A DNA stretch of 64,000 bases from Nannocystis bainbridge (GTDB lineage: Bacteria; Myxococcota_A; Polyangia; Nannocystales; Nannocystaceae): the NCBI RefSeq assembly GCF_028368995.1, contig NZ_JAQNDL010000002.1, forward strand, positions 310,001 to 374,000. Direction: 5' to 3'. The position numbers were made by a program, and so were the translations under genes. Positions 40,496-50,708 of the stretch are shown here, piece after piece (position 1 is the stretch's first letter; each line of letters starts with the position of its first letter). The notes under the pieces are model-generated. The model was not told the DNA's origin, did not search any database, and saw only the letters and a program-made list of their open reading frames with translations.

Positions 40496-43108
40496 ATGGG
40501 AGTCACGCACACCGCCACGCGCGAGGCGCTCCTGCGCCGCCAGGGGCTGGTGTTCGTGGCGCCGGGCGCGGCGACCGCGAGCGAGCGGCACCTGCAGGCG
40601 ATCGAGCTCGAGCTGGCGCAGCTCGGGTACGTGATCTCGGTGCGGCTGCGGCAGCGGCTGGCGACGCTGACGCCCGAGGAGCTCGCGCCGCACCCGCGCC
40701 TGGTCGCCGGCGCGCTGGCGGCCCAGTTCGGCGGCAATGTCCCCTACACGCCGCTGTTCCGCCGCTTCCCCGAGGATGTCCCGAAGGACACGCGCGACGT
40801 CTACCTGCACAAGGTGCTGTGTCACTTCCTGCAGACCGAGGGCCAGCCGTGCGTGTTCTGCCGCCGCGTCGGCACGACCCACGTGCTGAGCCCGTGCCTG
40901 CACGTGGTGTGCGACCACTGCTTCGACGGCGCCAACTACAGCGCGTGCCCGGTGTGCGAGCACCACGTCGACCGCAGCTCGCCGTTCTTCAAGCCGGGGC
41001 TGTTCCTGGCGCGCAGCCTGCCGAAGGAGAAGGTCCGCTTCAAGCTGCTCGACCTCGGCGAGGACCTGCCGGCCGCGGCGCGAGAGCTGTTCGAGTCGTT
41101 CTGCGCGCGCACGCAGGTGATGTCGCCGGTCGACGCGACGGACCTCGGAGCGATTGTCGACGATTTCGCCGAGCAGGTGCTGGCGTGGCTGCCGGACAAG
41201 ATCGCGGTGCGTGAGAACGTGGCGCGGATCTTCGGGGCGCTGCTGCGCAAGTGCAACGCGCCGGCCACGTTCGCGATGGCACAGGCGCACCTGGCGACGG
41301 CGACCGACGTGCTGCGCACGCTGGCGGTTTATTCGGGCGCCGATCCGTCGTTGCAGGGCGCGACCGTGAAGCGGCTGGTGGCGCGGCCGAAGGAGGGCGC
41401 GGCCGAACCCAGCGGGCTGGCCGCCCGGATCGAGAAGATCTTCGCCGGCGGCCGGCGACTGCCCAAGGCGGAGACGGTGTCGGTGCCGATCCACGCGTAC
41501 CGCTTCAAGGTGGGGCCGCTGCGCCGGCCGCTGCGGCGGGCGCTGCTGGCCCACCTCGAGGCGATGCACCCCGACGGGCTGGTCGAGGACATGCTGCGCC
41601 ACCGCTCGTACTGGCAGTGGGTCGGCAAGTTCCTGCATCCGCACGAGTTCGCCGAGCAGTTCCCGCAGGTGGCGCGCGCGTTCGCGGTGGTGCGCAAGAA
41701 GGCGCCCGACGGCACGCCGGCGCCGCGGTTCATCGGCTTCCACGCGGCGATCGAGGCGGCGGCGCGGGCCGGCGACGCGCCGGCGATGATCGAGAAGCTG
41801 CGGCAGCGACCGGGCGAGCTCGGGCGCCGCTTCGACCACGCGCTGCGGATCGCGGGCGCCGACGCGGCGGCGCAGGACGTGGTGATCTCGGCGTTCGTCG
41901 CGGCGGCGCCGCGGCTGGCGAACCCGCTGCTGCTGACGTTGCACGGCCACCTGCCGACGCGCGGGCGGCCGGCGGCGGTGCGGCTGTTCTGGCCCAAGGG
42001 ACAGGTGGCGAAGGGGGTCTCGGCGCCGGACGTCCGGCCCACGCTGGCCCCGCAGGCGATCGCCGCGGCCGGGCAGGTGGTCGAGCGCGAGCTGCTGCGC
42101 CGCCTGGCCGACAAGCCGAAGTTCGCCACCTGCGTGCTCGACGAGGGGCTGCGCGACGTGATCGTGCCGTTCAACGAGCGCACGGCCAGCCGCGCCGCGG
42201 TGTCGCTGTCGCGCGGTACGAAGGTGGCGCTGCCGGCCGGCGAAGTGGTGCGCCTGTTCCTCCACTGGTGTCAGCCGGAGGTCGGCGACTCCACCGATAT
42301 CGACCTCTCGGTCGCCTTTTACGACGAGCAATGGGCCTACGTCGGGGTGTGCTCCTATTATCAATTGCGATTCGACGGGGCCGACAAGCGGCCGATCGCG
42401 CAGAGCTCGGGCGACCTGCGCGACGCGCCGTACCCCGACGGCGCGGCCGAGTTCGTCGACGTGCACCGCGAGCGCGCCCGGGCCCAGGGCATCCGCTACG
42501 CGGTGATGGTGGTCAACAACTACGCTGGCATGCCGTTCTCGAAGCTCGAGCGGGCGTGGGCCGGGATGATGCTGCGCACGGACCTCGGCGGCCGGCAATT
42601 CGACGTCCGCAAGGTCGAGCTCAAGTTCGATCTGCAGGGCGAAAACGGGGTGTTCATGCCGCTGGTGCTCGATGTCGCCGAGTCGACGATGCACTGGCTC
42701 GACGTGTACACGACCGGTGAATTCGAGTTCAACAACGTGGAGACCTCGAACAAGGCGATCACGAAGATCTGCCCGGAGATGATCGGCTACTTCGCCAGCG
42801 GGGCCCGGATCTCGATGTACGAGCTGGCGCTGCTGCACGCGGCGGCCCGCGGCCAGCGGGTGGTGGTGCGTGGGCCAGACGGGCTGCGTGGGTTCGAGCG
42901 TGGGGCCGATGAATCGGCGGAGGCGTTCTTGCGGCGGCTCCGCGCCGGTGAGGGGGCGAGCCCGGCGGAGCTGCCCGCGGCCGAGGGAGCGCCGGTGTTC
43001 GCGGCGCTGCTGCACGGCGACGTGGAGCTGCCGGCGGGCAGCGTGTGCTACGCGCTGTTCCGCGAGCGGGTCATCGCTCCGATCGCGGCCAGCGACCTGC
43101 TGACGTGA
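40496..43108 (+). CDS. MXAN_6230/SCO0930-type RING-finger protein with TerD-like domain
   Basis: An 870-residue cytosolic protein. A RING-like zinc finger occurs near residues 119-160 (CVFC...CLHVVCDHC...CPVC). Residues 200-540 are helical. Residues about 590-760 resemble a TerD/stress domain (GEVVRLFLHWCQPEVGDSTDIDLSVAFYDEQWAYVGVCSYYQL and the downstream SGDLRDAPYPDGAAEFVDV), a fold known for calcium binding in tellurite-resistance systems. This combination matches what is known as the MXAN_6230/SCO0930 family in myxobacteria and actinobacteria; the function is not established, but a role in stress or ubiquitin-like handling is possible. A palindrome copy at 40777-40790 encodes DVPKDT. Confidence 0.82.
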   Translation: MGVTHTATREALLRRQGLVFVAPGAATASERHLQAIELELAQLGYVISVRLRQRLATLTPEELAPHPRLVAGALAAQFGGNVPYTPLFRRFPEDVPKDTRDVYLHKVLCHFLQTEGQPCVFCRRVGTTHVLSPCLHVVCDHCFDGANYSACPVCEHHVDRSSPFFKPGLFLARSLPKEKVRFKLLDLGEDLPAAARELFESFCARTQVMSPVDATDLGAIVDDFAEQVLAWLPDKIAVRENVARIFGALLRKCNAPATFAMAQAHLATATDVLRTLAVYSGADPSLQGATVKRLVARPKEGAAEPSGLAARIEKIFAGGRRLPKAETVSVPIHAYRFKVGPLRRPLRRALLAHLEAMHPDGLVEDMLRHRSYWQWVGKFLHPHEFAEQFPQVARAFAVVRKKAPDGTPAPRFIGFHAAIEAAARAGDAPAMIEKLRQRPGELGRRFDHALRIAGADAAAQDVVISAFVAAAPRLANPLLLTLHGHLPTRGRPAAVRLFWPKGQVAKGVSAPDVRPTLAPQAIAAAGQVVERELLRRLADKPKFATCVLDEGLRDVIVPFNERTASRAAVSLSRGTKVALPAGEVVRLFLHWCQPEVGDSTDIDLSVAFYDEQWAYVGVCSYYQLRFDGADKRPIAQSSGDLRDAPYPDGAAEFVDVHRERARAQGIRYAVMVVNNYAGMPFSKLERAWAGMMLRTDLGGRQFDVRKVELKFDLQGENGVFMPLVLDVAESTMHWLDVYTTGEFEFNNVETSNKAITKICPEMIGYFASGARISMYELALLHAAARGQRVVVRGPDGLRGFERGADESAEAFLRRLRAGEGASPAELPAAEGAPVFAALLHGDVELPAGSVCYALFRERVIAPIAASDLLT

Positions 43109-43184
43109 GCGGCGGTCCGGCTGTCCGCTCGCGGCGGTCCGCGTGCGCGACCTCGACGCGGCTGCTAGCATCGAGGACGGCTCG

Positions 43185-43790
43185 ATGCGCGCGCTCGAAG
43201 CACAGCCCCGGATCGCCCGCGAGTCGTATCGCAGCTTCGCCGAGACGGCGCTCGAGCGGGCGCTGCGGGAGGGGCTGCCGGCCTGGTCGGAGCCGGGGCC
43301 GCCGCACGAGCTGTGGGCCGCGGCGCGCATGGCCGGGATGTTCACCGGGCTGGTGTGCGCGGTGGCGATGGTGCCGCAGGTGTTCGCGGCGCTGCTGCTG
43401 TGGAACGTGCTGGCGCTGGTCCGCAGCGCGCAGGGCCGCGAGCCGCCGGCGGATCGCTGGCTGCGCGGGCGGATCGGCCGCTACCGGGTGCCGGTCGGCG
43501 ATCTGAAGCACTGGCAGCTTCACGGCGCGGTGTGGTTCGGGCGCGTCGAGCTGGTGCTGCGGCGCGCTCACGAGCTGGCGGCGGAGGCGGTGCGGGTGGT
43601 CGAGCCCGAGGCACGCCTGGCGTGGACTGGGCCGAGGCGGCTGCGGGTGGAGGTGCCGTGGACGCGCCAGGGCGGCGATCACCGCCGGTTCGATCGCCTG
43701 GTCCGCTTCCTGGCGGCCCACCGCGACGAGCTGCAGCTCGAGCGGATCACCCTGGTGCCGCGGGAGGGACATGGCCCGAAAGACACATAG
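43185..43790 (+). CDS. small membrane protein of unknown function
   Basis: About 201 residues with one long hydrophobic region (MAGMFTGLVCAVAMVPQVFAALLLWNVLALV, residues about 48-79) able to cross the membrane once or twice, and a basic soluble remainder. No known motif. ATG 43185 is preferred because TAGCAT lies 13 nt upstream; GTG 43143 is possible. The final residues GHGPKDT and the stop derive from a palindrome copy. Confidence 0.55.
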   Translation: MRALEAQPRIARESYRSFAETALERALREGLPAWSEPGPPHELWAAARMAGMFTGLVCAVAMVPQVFAALLLWNVLALVRSAQGREPPADRWLRGRIGRYRVPVGDLKHWQLHGAVWFGRVELVLRRAHELAAEAVRVVEPEARLAWTGPRRLRVEVPWTRQGGDHRRFDRLVRFLAAHRDELQLERITLVPREGHGPKDT

Positions 43791-43830
43791 GCGGTGATGC
43801 GGGCGGTGGGTGTCGCGAGATGGCGCGAGG

Positions 43831-43852
43831 GACATGTTCTTTAGAGCATGTC
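43831..43852. terminator. palindrome hairpin between convergent genes
   Basis: GACATG and CATGTC arms with a 10-nt loop containing TTCTTTAGAG; lies between the small membrane protein and the epimerase gene. Confidence 0.65.
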
Positions 43853-43882
43853 TTCGATCACCCTGCGCCGAGGTCGAGGCGA

Positions 43883-44974
43883 TCAGCCGCGGGCGCGCCA
43901 GTCGGCCAGGGCCTTCGCCTCCTGCTCCGGGGTGATGGCGAACTCCGGGGCGTCGCGGCGCTCGGCTGGGACGGTCGGCCACCAGGCGAGGGTGTCGCGC
44001 ACGGTCTCGGCGAGCGGGCGGAACCGCAGGCCGGCGGCCACGGCCCTGGCGTTGCGCGTCGACATGTGGCCGAGGTCGTTGCCCTTCAACATGACCCAGG
44101 GGACAGCATCCGAGATGCCGTGGGCCTCGAGGAACGCGTAGTCGTCGACCCACACCAGGCGGGCTTCGGGGTTGACCGCCGCCTGCGCGGCCGCGAGGAA
44201 CTGCGGCATGGTCATCGGCTCGCGCGGGCCGACGGCGTTGTAGATCCCGCTGCGGCCGTCCTCGAGCAGACGCAGCATGAATTCGGCGAGGTCGCGGACG
44301 TCGATCAGCTGGACCGGATCGCCCGGGCGCCCGGGGGCGAGCACGTCGCCGCCGCGCTGCAGCCGGACCGGCCAGTAGGGGAAGCGATCGGTGGTGTCGC
44401 CGGGGCCGACGATGTAGGTCGGGCGGACGACGAGGCCGCGCTCGCCGAAGGCCTGCAGGACCTCGCGCTCGCTGCGAGCCTTGGCGACCCCGTAGGCCTC
44501 GGAGCCGTCGGCGGGATCGGTGGCCTCGAGGCGCACGGGCCAGGCCTCGTCGGCGCCCGCTCGCAAATAGGGGTAGTAGACGCCGGTCGAGGAGGTATAG
44601 AGATAGCGGCCGACCTGGTCCTTGAGCAATTGCGCGGACTGCCGGACCCACTCGGGGCGGGTGGCGGAGTCGTCGACGACGATGTCCCAGCGCCGGCCGA
44701 CGAGGGCTTCGAGCTGGCCGTCGCGGTCGCCGGTGAGGCGCTCGACGCCGGCGGGCAGCTCGGCTTGTCGGCGGCCGCGGGTGAAGATCGTGACACGATG
44801 GCCGCGGGCGACGGCGTGGCGGACCAGGTGCGGGCCGATGAAGCCGGTGCCGCCGAGGACGAGCAGGTCGAGCGGGCGGGCAGGACTGTCGGGGGCGACG
44901 ACGGCCGGCCGCGGGCCGCAGGCAGCAGCCGACAGGGCGGCGGAGAGCGCGAGGAAGCGGCGACGGGTGGGCAT
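43883..44974 (-). CDS. NAD-dependent epimerase/dehydratase-like protein, Tat-exported lipoprotein
   Basis: A 363-residue short-chain dehydrogenase. The N terminus MPTRRRFLALSAALSAAAC combines a twin-arginine motif (RRRFL) with a lipobox AAAC, so it is probably exported folded with its cofactor and lipid-anchored. The Rossmann motif is LVLGGTGFIGPHLV; the extended-SDR Ser and Tyr are seen in YLYTSSTGVYYPY. Substrate probably a nucleotide sugar or isoflavone-reductase-like compound. TACCCT lies 11 nt before the ATG. An exported Rossmann enzyme is unusual. Confidence 0.82.
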   Translation of the reverse strand: MPTRRRFLALSAALSAAACGPRPAVVAPDSPARPLDLLVLGGTGFIGPHLVRHAVARGHRVTIFTRGRRQAELPAGVERLTGDRDGQLEALVGRRWDIVVDDSATRPEWVRQSAQLLKDQVGRYLYTSSTGVYYPYLRAGADEAWPVRLEATDPADGSEAYGVAKARSEREVLQAFGERGLVVRPTYIVGPGDTTDRFPYWPVRLQRGGDVLAPGRPGDPVQLIDVRDLAEFMLRLLEDGRSGIYNAVGPREPMTMPQFLAAAQAAVNPEARLVWVDDYAFLEAHGISDAVPWVMLKGNDLGHMSTRNARAVAAGLRFRPLAETVRDTLAWWPTVPAERRDAPEFAITPEQEAKALADWRARG

Positions 44975-45104
44975 GGCCTGTCGCAAGGGTACGAGGCCGG
45001 GGGCGGGCCGCAAAGCGGCGCGCAGCCGGTTGGCCATGGACGGCCGGCTCGCTCCCTGCGACTCACGGCAGGCTGACCCGACGGTGCGGGCGATTCGTGG
45101 ATCG

Positions 45105-46262
45105 CTACGGCATGTTGGACTGCGGCAGGACCGACAGCTCGAGCGGGGCGTGGCCGTTGTAGCCGACGGCGTGTTGATTCCAGACCATCGCCTCCGGCCG
45201 CGGCTGGACGCGACCGGCGTCGTCGCTGGCCCGCGCCATCAGGCGGTAGCGTCCGGGCTCGGCGTCCTTCCACGTCACCTCGAAGCGGACCCACATCATC
45301 GGCTCCGGCGCGTGAAGGAGCTTGGCCGACCGCCACCCGGGCTCCCAGATCGGGGCCCACCGGTCCTGCGCGACCTGGCGATCGATCCGGACCTCGACCT
45401 GCTCGATCGCCCCGGCGCCCGACCACGCGCGCCCGTGGAGGGTCCGATCGCCGGGGCCGAGGGTGATGTCCTCGGCCAGCTCGAACGCGCTGCGCACGGG
45501 GCCCACCGTGGCCAGGATCGGCTCGGCGTAATCGGGGCCCGCGAGCACCTGATTGCGCTGAAAGTGGGTGAGCGGCAGCGGCTCCTGCGAGACCTCGATC
45601 CGGCCGAGCCACTTGACCGCAGAGTTGGCACCCCAGCCGGAGAAGATCGCGCGCAGGGGATAGCCGTGATCGATCGGCAGCGGCTCGTCGCGCATGCGAT
45701 ACGCGAGCAGGGTGTCGTCCGCCAGGACCTTGTCGATGGCGATCACCTGCGAATACGGCAGATCGCCGGCCTCGGTGGCCACGGCGTCGAGGCTGGTGAA
45801 CTGCGCGTTGGCGGCCGGGCCGAGCCCGACGGCGTCGAGGAGGTCCTTGACCCGCACGCCCGTCCACTCGGTCGCCCCGACGGCGCCGAAGTGCCATTGT
45901 GTCCACCCGGTGGGCAACCACTTGATGCTCTGGTACGGCGAGACCCGGGGGAAGAATGCGCGGCAGTTGACGCCGCAGTCGAGGACGCGGCGGCAGGTGA
46001 CGGCCGGGAACGCGAGCAGTTCGTCGTAGGTGAAGGCGCGCGGCTTGGCGACGGCGCTGCCGGCGACGTGGAGGCGCCAGGTGGTGAGGTCGATCGGGGG
46101 CGGGGCGGCGCGGCTGTGGATGTACATGCGATCGTTGGGGACGAGGTCGCCGTATTCGGGCGCGGCGCCGAAATTCATCTCCTCCGAGCCGTTGCCCCGC
46201 GAGATGAAATAGGCCGAGGGCGTCGGCTGGACGACGTAATTGGGCGGTGGCTTCGGCGGCAC
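45105..46262 (-). CDS. sulfite-oxidase-like molybdopterin oxidoreductase
   Basis: A 385-residue molybdenum-cofactor protein. PSAYFISRGNGSEEMNFG and DRMYIHSRA open the SUOX-fold domain; RRVLDCGVNCRAFFP has the cysteine that binds molybdenum; GYPLRAIFSGWGANSAVKWLGRIEVS is the conserved cofactor-pocket segment; the C-terminal 120 residues are the Ig-like dimerisation domain ending in HAPLELSVL. Start assigned to GTG 46262 because AGAGGGG lies 6 nt upstream and the homologous region begins right after it. The in-frame upstream stretch to 46748 is composed of translated palindrome repeats and is not believed to be coding. No signal peptide in this choice. Confidence 0.82.
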   Translation of the reverse strand: MPPKPPPNYVVQPTPSAYFISRGNGSEEMNFGAAPEYGDLVPNDRMYIHSRAAPPPIDLTTWRLHVAGSAVAKPRAFTYDELLAFPAVTCRRVLDCGVNCRAFFPRVSPYQSIKWLPTGWTQWHFGAVGATEWTGVRVKDLLDAVGLGPAANAQFTSLDAVATEAGDLPYSQVIAIDKVLADDTLLAYRMRDEPLPIDHGYPLRAIFSGWGANSAVKWLGRIEVSQEPLPLTHFQRNQVLAGPDYAEPILATVGPVRSAFELAEDITLGPGDRTLHGRAWSGAGAIEQVEVRIDRQVAQDRWAPIWEPGWRSAKLLHAPEPMMWVRFEVTWKDAEPGRYRLMARASDDAGRVQPRPEAMVWNQHAVGYNGHAPLELSVLPQSNMP

Positions 46263-46559
46263 GAGGTCCCCTCTTTGCGAGAAGAAGAATCGCCGGTCGC
46301 GACCGTGCGCGGCGGCGACCTCGAAAGCTATCACTGCGAGCTCGGCCGGCAACGGCGGCCCGGACGGTCCGCGCGGGGGAACGCGGTGTGCGGTGATTCT
46401 TGGCGGTCGACGCGAGCGTGGGCCTGCGTCACTCAGGGCGGCGTGAGGGGGCCGCAGCGCACGCCTGCGCGGGCTTCGCGGGCGGCGCGGTGCGTGAACG
46501 AGCCGGCGAAGGGTCGAAAAAGTCCGCGCAATCTCGCTCGCTGACGGAGCATCGTCTGC

Positions 46560-46870
46560 CATCGCGGCCATGCGCGAGAGGACATGTCCGAATGGACATG
46601 TGAATGGGCGAGAGTCTGCGCGATCTCGCTCGCGACCATCGTCCGCCATCTCGGGCATGGGCGAGAGGACATGTCCGAATGGACATGTGAAATGTCGATG
46701 GTTCGCGCAATCTCTCGCGGACGGAGCATTCTCCTCTATCGCGAGCATGGTCGAGAGGACATGTCCGCATAGACATGTTAAGGGGCGAAGGGCCGCGCAA
46801 TCTCGCTAGTGATCCTCGCCCGCCATCCCGGGCATGCGCGAGAGCACATGTCCGGGTGGACATGTCTATA
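46560..46870. repeat. 87-90 bp tandem array, four units, each ending in a palindrome
   Basis: GAGAGGACATGTCC-type hairpins occur at 46581, 46668, 46758 and 46845, 87, 90 and 87 bp apart. Each is preceded by a related spacer (CGCGCAATCTCGCTCGC, then CATCxCGGGCATG). Arms are ACATGTCC and GGACATGT with loops GAAT, GAAT, a shortened pair in unit three, and GGGT. The array fills the 620 bp between two minus-strand genes; nothing else is coded there. Confidence 0.9.
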
Positions 46871-46883
46871 AAAAAGCCCAGGT

Positions 46884-47849
46884 TCAGCGATAGGCGCCGC
46901 GTGGCGCGACGCCCGTGGTCGCGTGAATCACGGGCGGGACCCCGGCTGGCGCCGACGGCCACTGCACCTCGTAGGCCGCGCCGGGCTCGACGATCGCCTC
47001 GAACAGCTCGAACTGGCCGTCGGCGAGGAACAGGCCGCGCTGGCGGAGGAAGCGCTGGCGGGCGCTCTCGGTCATGGCGGGCCGGGTGACGGCGGTGAGC
47101 GGCAGGCCGAGGGTGACGGCGTCGGCCTCGACGTGGCGACCGTCGATGTCGAACGCGCTCGAACGCATCTCGCGGAGGACCCAGATCGGCGGCCAGGCGT
47201 CGCCGGGCGCGTCGAACAGGACGCCGAGCTCGTAGCCGAGGCACGGGCGGCCGGAGAACGGGGCGGCGAGCAGCGGGCCGCGGGGCTGCGGCTGGCCGAC
47301 GGCGCGCGCGGCCACGACGGCCTCGGCGGCGACCAGCGGCAGCGGCATGTGCCAGCGCGTGGGTCGGCTGCTGCCGCGCAGCATCAACGCGCGGCCGATC
47401 CGGCGCCGGCCGAGGCGATGGGCCAGGGCCGTGGCGCCGCCGCCGAGGCCGAGCAGCGACGGCCAGCCGAGCGCGACGAGACCGGCCAGCGCGAGGCCGC
47501 CGGCGCAGCCGATGCCGATCGCCGCGCCGGCCGCAACGGACGCGAGACGGACCTGCCACTTGAGGCGGTCGGGCGGGTGCCGACGCTCCTCCTCCTCGCG
47601 CTCGCGCAGGGCCTCGGCGACGTGCCAATAGTCGAGGTCGATCCAGGCCGTGCGCCCGCACGAGGGGCAGGCCGGATCGGTGTCGCAGAGGTAACCGCAG
47701 ACGTCGCACAGGAACATGCAGTCGAACGATTCCTTCGGCGAGCCTGCGCCCAATTGATGCGGGCGGATCGAGCTGCGCTTGCTGGCGATGACGGCCTGCT
47801 CGCGCTTGAGGCGGGCGATGGCGTCGACTGTGGCTCCGCCCCAGACCAT
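46884..47849 (-). CDS. membrane protein with zinc ribbon and GIDE-like domain
   Basis: A 321-residue protein. A zinc ribbon near residues 45-70 (CDVCGYLC...CPSCG) is followed by a glycine-rich double membrane segment (VRLASVAAGAAIGIGCAGGLALAGLVALGWPSLL, about 103-136). The C-terminal part has RGPLLAAPFSGRPCLGYEL, the hallmark of the GIDE-like domain of membrane E3-ligase relatives, here without a RING. Function unknown in bacteria. TATCCT lies 6 nt before the ATG, which fixes the start. Confidence 0.7.
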   Translation of the reverse strand: MVWGGATVDAIARLKREQAVIASKRSSIRPHQLGAGSPKESFDCMFLCDVCGYLCDTDPACPSCGRTAWIDLDYWHVAEALREREEEERRHPPDRLKWQVRLASVAAGAAIGIGCAGGLALAGLVALGWPSLLGLGGGATALAHRLGRRRIGRALMLRGSSRPTRWHMPLPLVAAEAVVAARAVGQPQPRGPLLAAPFSGRPCLGYELGVLFDAPGDAWPPIWVLREMRSSAFDIDGRHVEADAVTLGLPLTAVTRPAMTESARQRFLRQRGLFLADGQFELFEAIVEPGAAYEVQWPSAPAGVPPVIHATTGVAPRGAYR

Positions 47850-47999
47850 GCTCGCAGGATAGCCGAGGTCCGTGGACCGCGGAATACGCGGGGAGCGAGG
47901 TCGGTTCCGCCCGACGAACCAAAGGCGGTGGGGCGGTCGTGTGCGCGAAATCGTGGCAATGTCGTGCCTGCCGGCCTGGTCATCGTAAAGGGAGAGGAC

Positions 48000-48734
48000 A
48001 TGCAGTTTCACAACTTTGGAATGATCTTGATGACATGCGCCCTGGCGGGCTGTCCGGGCGAGAAGAACGACACCGAAGGCGGCACCGATCCGACGGCGAC
48101 GGGCGGCGAATCGGCGTCGACGAGCGACGGAGCGACGGGGCCGACGACCTCGGGATCGACGGCGACGAGCACCGGCGAGGCGACCGAGCCCGGCGCGACG
48201 AGCACGAGCGACGGCGACGCGACGGGCCCCGGCGAGACGAGCACGAGCACCGGAGAGCCGGGGCCGACGACCTGCGAGAAGTACTGCGCGCTGCTGGTCG
48301 CGTGCATCGGGCTGACGCCGGAGGAGGCCGCGACGTGCCCGCAGGACTGCGAGGCGGAGCTGGTGGAGCTGGATGGCGAGTGCCGGGTCGCGGTGGTGGC
48401 GACGTACGAGTGTCACGCGGAGCTGACCTGCGCGCAGCTCGATGACCTCGAGCAGGGCAAGGTCGGACCGTGCACCGACGAGGGCAAGGCGCAGGAGGAG
48501 GTGTGCGGCTTCGGCGATTCTTGCGAGCTCACCGGCGGGGGCGACGGCTCGGAGAATTGCGAGTACACGCGCAAGTGCGCCGGCGAGCCGGAGATGATGA
48601 TGCGCTGCACCGAGGCGGCTTGCGAGTGCCTCGAGGCGGGGGTCAAGTTCGGCGAGTGTGCTCCCGAGCAGGTCTGCAGCGACATCGCGGGGCTCGAGGC
48701 CAAGGCGCTGTCGTGCTGCGGGATCGGGGCGTGA
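48000..48734 (+). CDS. Cys-rich lipoprotein with Thr/Ser linker
   Basis: A 244-residue predicted lipoprotein: signal MQFHNFGMILMTCALAGC (lipobox ALAGC). Residues 22-90 form a Thr/Ser/Gly/Glu linker. The mature domain has about twenty cysteines in closely spaced pairs (CEKYCALLVACIG, CPQDCEAELVELDGEC, CECLEAGVKFGEC, SCCG), suggesting a disulfide-knotted module. It has a good ribosome-binding site, GGGAGAGG, before the ATG. Function unknown; related in layout to the other Thr-linker lipoproteins. Confidence 0.8.
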   Translation: MQFHNFGMILMTCALAGCPGEKNDTEGGTDPTATGGESASTSDGATGPTTSGSTATSTGEATEPGATSTSDGDATGPGETSTSTGEPGPTTCEKYCALLVACIGLTPEEAATCPQDCEAELVELDGECRVAVVATYECHAELTCAQLDDLEQGKVGPCTDEGKAQEEVCGFGDSCELTGGGDGSENCEYTRKCAGEPEMMMRCTEAACECLEAGVKFGECAPEQVCSDIAGLEAKALSCCGIGA

Positions 48735-48761
48735 CGGCGGGGCGAGCGGCCGAGCGGTGAG

Positions 48762-48782
48762 ATGTCCTCAGGGACATGTCCT
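48762..48782. terminator. palindrome hairpin between convergent genes
   Basis: ATGTCC and GGACAT around TCAG, continuing into a complete GGACATGTCC; 27 nt after the lipoprotein stop and 24 nt before the end of the GST gene. Confidence 0.78.
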
Positions 48783-48805
48783 GAAGGTAACCTCGGGATC
48801 GGGCC

Positions 48806-49540
48806 TCAGGAGGGGTCGAGATCGGGGTAGCGGCGGAAGATGCCGTGCTCGTTGAAGGCCAGGCGCCGCGGGGAGGCCAGGTACGCGGCGATGCGCGGGC
48901 GGGCGGCCACGCGGTCGCCCAGGCGCAGCAGCGCGGGCGTGCCGCGGGCGTGGCGGGCGAACGCGTGGGGGAAGGCGTACTCGAGGCCGAGCAGGGCCTG
49001 CAGCAGCGACAGGTCGGCGTGGCAGCAGGCCTCGCCGAGCAGCCACGGGCCGCCGCTGCGCTGCAGCACGCGGTCGAAGTAGGCCAGGAACTTGGGCAGC
49101 CGGGCGTCGCGGAAGGCGGCGGCTCGCAGCGCGGCGGCGTCGCGCTGGTCCTCGTAGTATTGCGCGCTCGAGATCGGGTGGTGGGTGTCGTGGGCCTCGG
49201 CGACGAGGTCGCTGATCGTCAGTTGCAGCTGCATGGCCTCGGCGCGGCCGCCATCTGTCCCCGGGGACAGGTCGTGACGATCGCCGAGGAAGCCGCAGAT
49301 GTTGGCGGTCTGGGCGATCACGAGGTCGCCGGCGCGGAGGATCGGCGGGGCGAAGGCGGGCAGGCCGGGCAACGACTCGAGGGCGCGCACGATGGCCGCC
49401 TCGCCGCCGCCCTCGGAGGCGGGCCGGCGGGCGACGTCGAGGTAGGGCGCGCCGGCGTCCTCGCAGACGAGGCGGACGAACTCGCCGCGGCCGGGGATGC
49501 CGGGCCAGTAGTAGAGCTCGTAGAGATCGGCGGTGGGCAT
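48806..49540 (-). CDS. glutathione S-transferase-like protein
   Basis: A 244-residue protein with a thioredoxin-fold N-terminal domain (LYELYYWPGIPGRGEFVRLVCEDAG, the Tyr is the likely glutathione activator; LPAFAPPIL holds the cis-proline; AQTANICGFLG binds the glutamyl part) and an all-helical C-terminal domain. Probably detoxifies electrophiles. It lies 52 nt after an LLM flavin oxidoreductase on the same strand and is probably co-transcribed. A perfect 16-bp palindrome CTGTCCCC/GGGGACAG (49255-49270) is embedded and encodes LSPGTD. Confidence 0.85.
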   Translation of the reverse strand: MPTADLYELYYWPGIPGRGEFVRLVCEDAGAPYLDVARRPASEGGGEAAIVRALESLPGLPAFAPPILRAGDLVIAQTANICGFLGDRHDLSPGTDGGRAEAMQLQLTISDLVAEAHDTHHPISSAQYYEDQRDAAALRAAAFRDARLPKFLAYFDRVLQRSGGPWLLGEACCHADLSLLQALLGLEYAFPHAFARHARGTPALLRLGDRVAARPRIAAYLASPRRLAFNEHGIFRRYPDLDPS

Positions 49541-49592
49541 GGTGATGAGCGAGTGTGGCCGAGGTCAGGGTCGTCGGCGACGCGCAGAGAGT

Positions 49593-50597
<1,005 letters not shown>

Positions 50598-50708
50598 GGG
50601 CTCACCTTACGCGATGCGGCGGGCGCAGGCCCGAATCGCACCGGTCACAGGGAGGACGGAGGAGTTCGCCGTGGGCGTGCGCCCGATGCTGAGGCATGAT
50701 GACCGGCG

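Noticed and set aside
46263..46748. N-terminal extension of the sulfite-oxidase-like enzyme
   Set aside because: The extra residues repeat FTCPFGHVLS-type peptides that are just translated palindromes, and a ribosome-binding site supports GTG 46262.
46560..46870. CRISPR array
   Set aside because: Repeats are 20-nt hairpins of the dispersed family, spacers are about 65 bp and resemble each other, and no cas gene is present.
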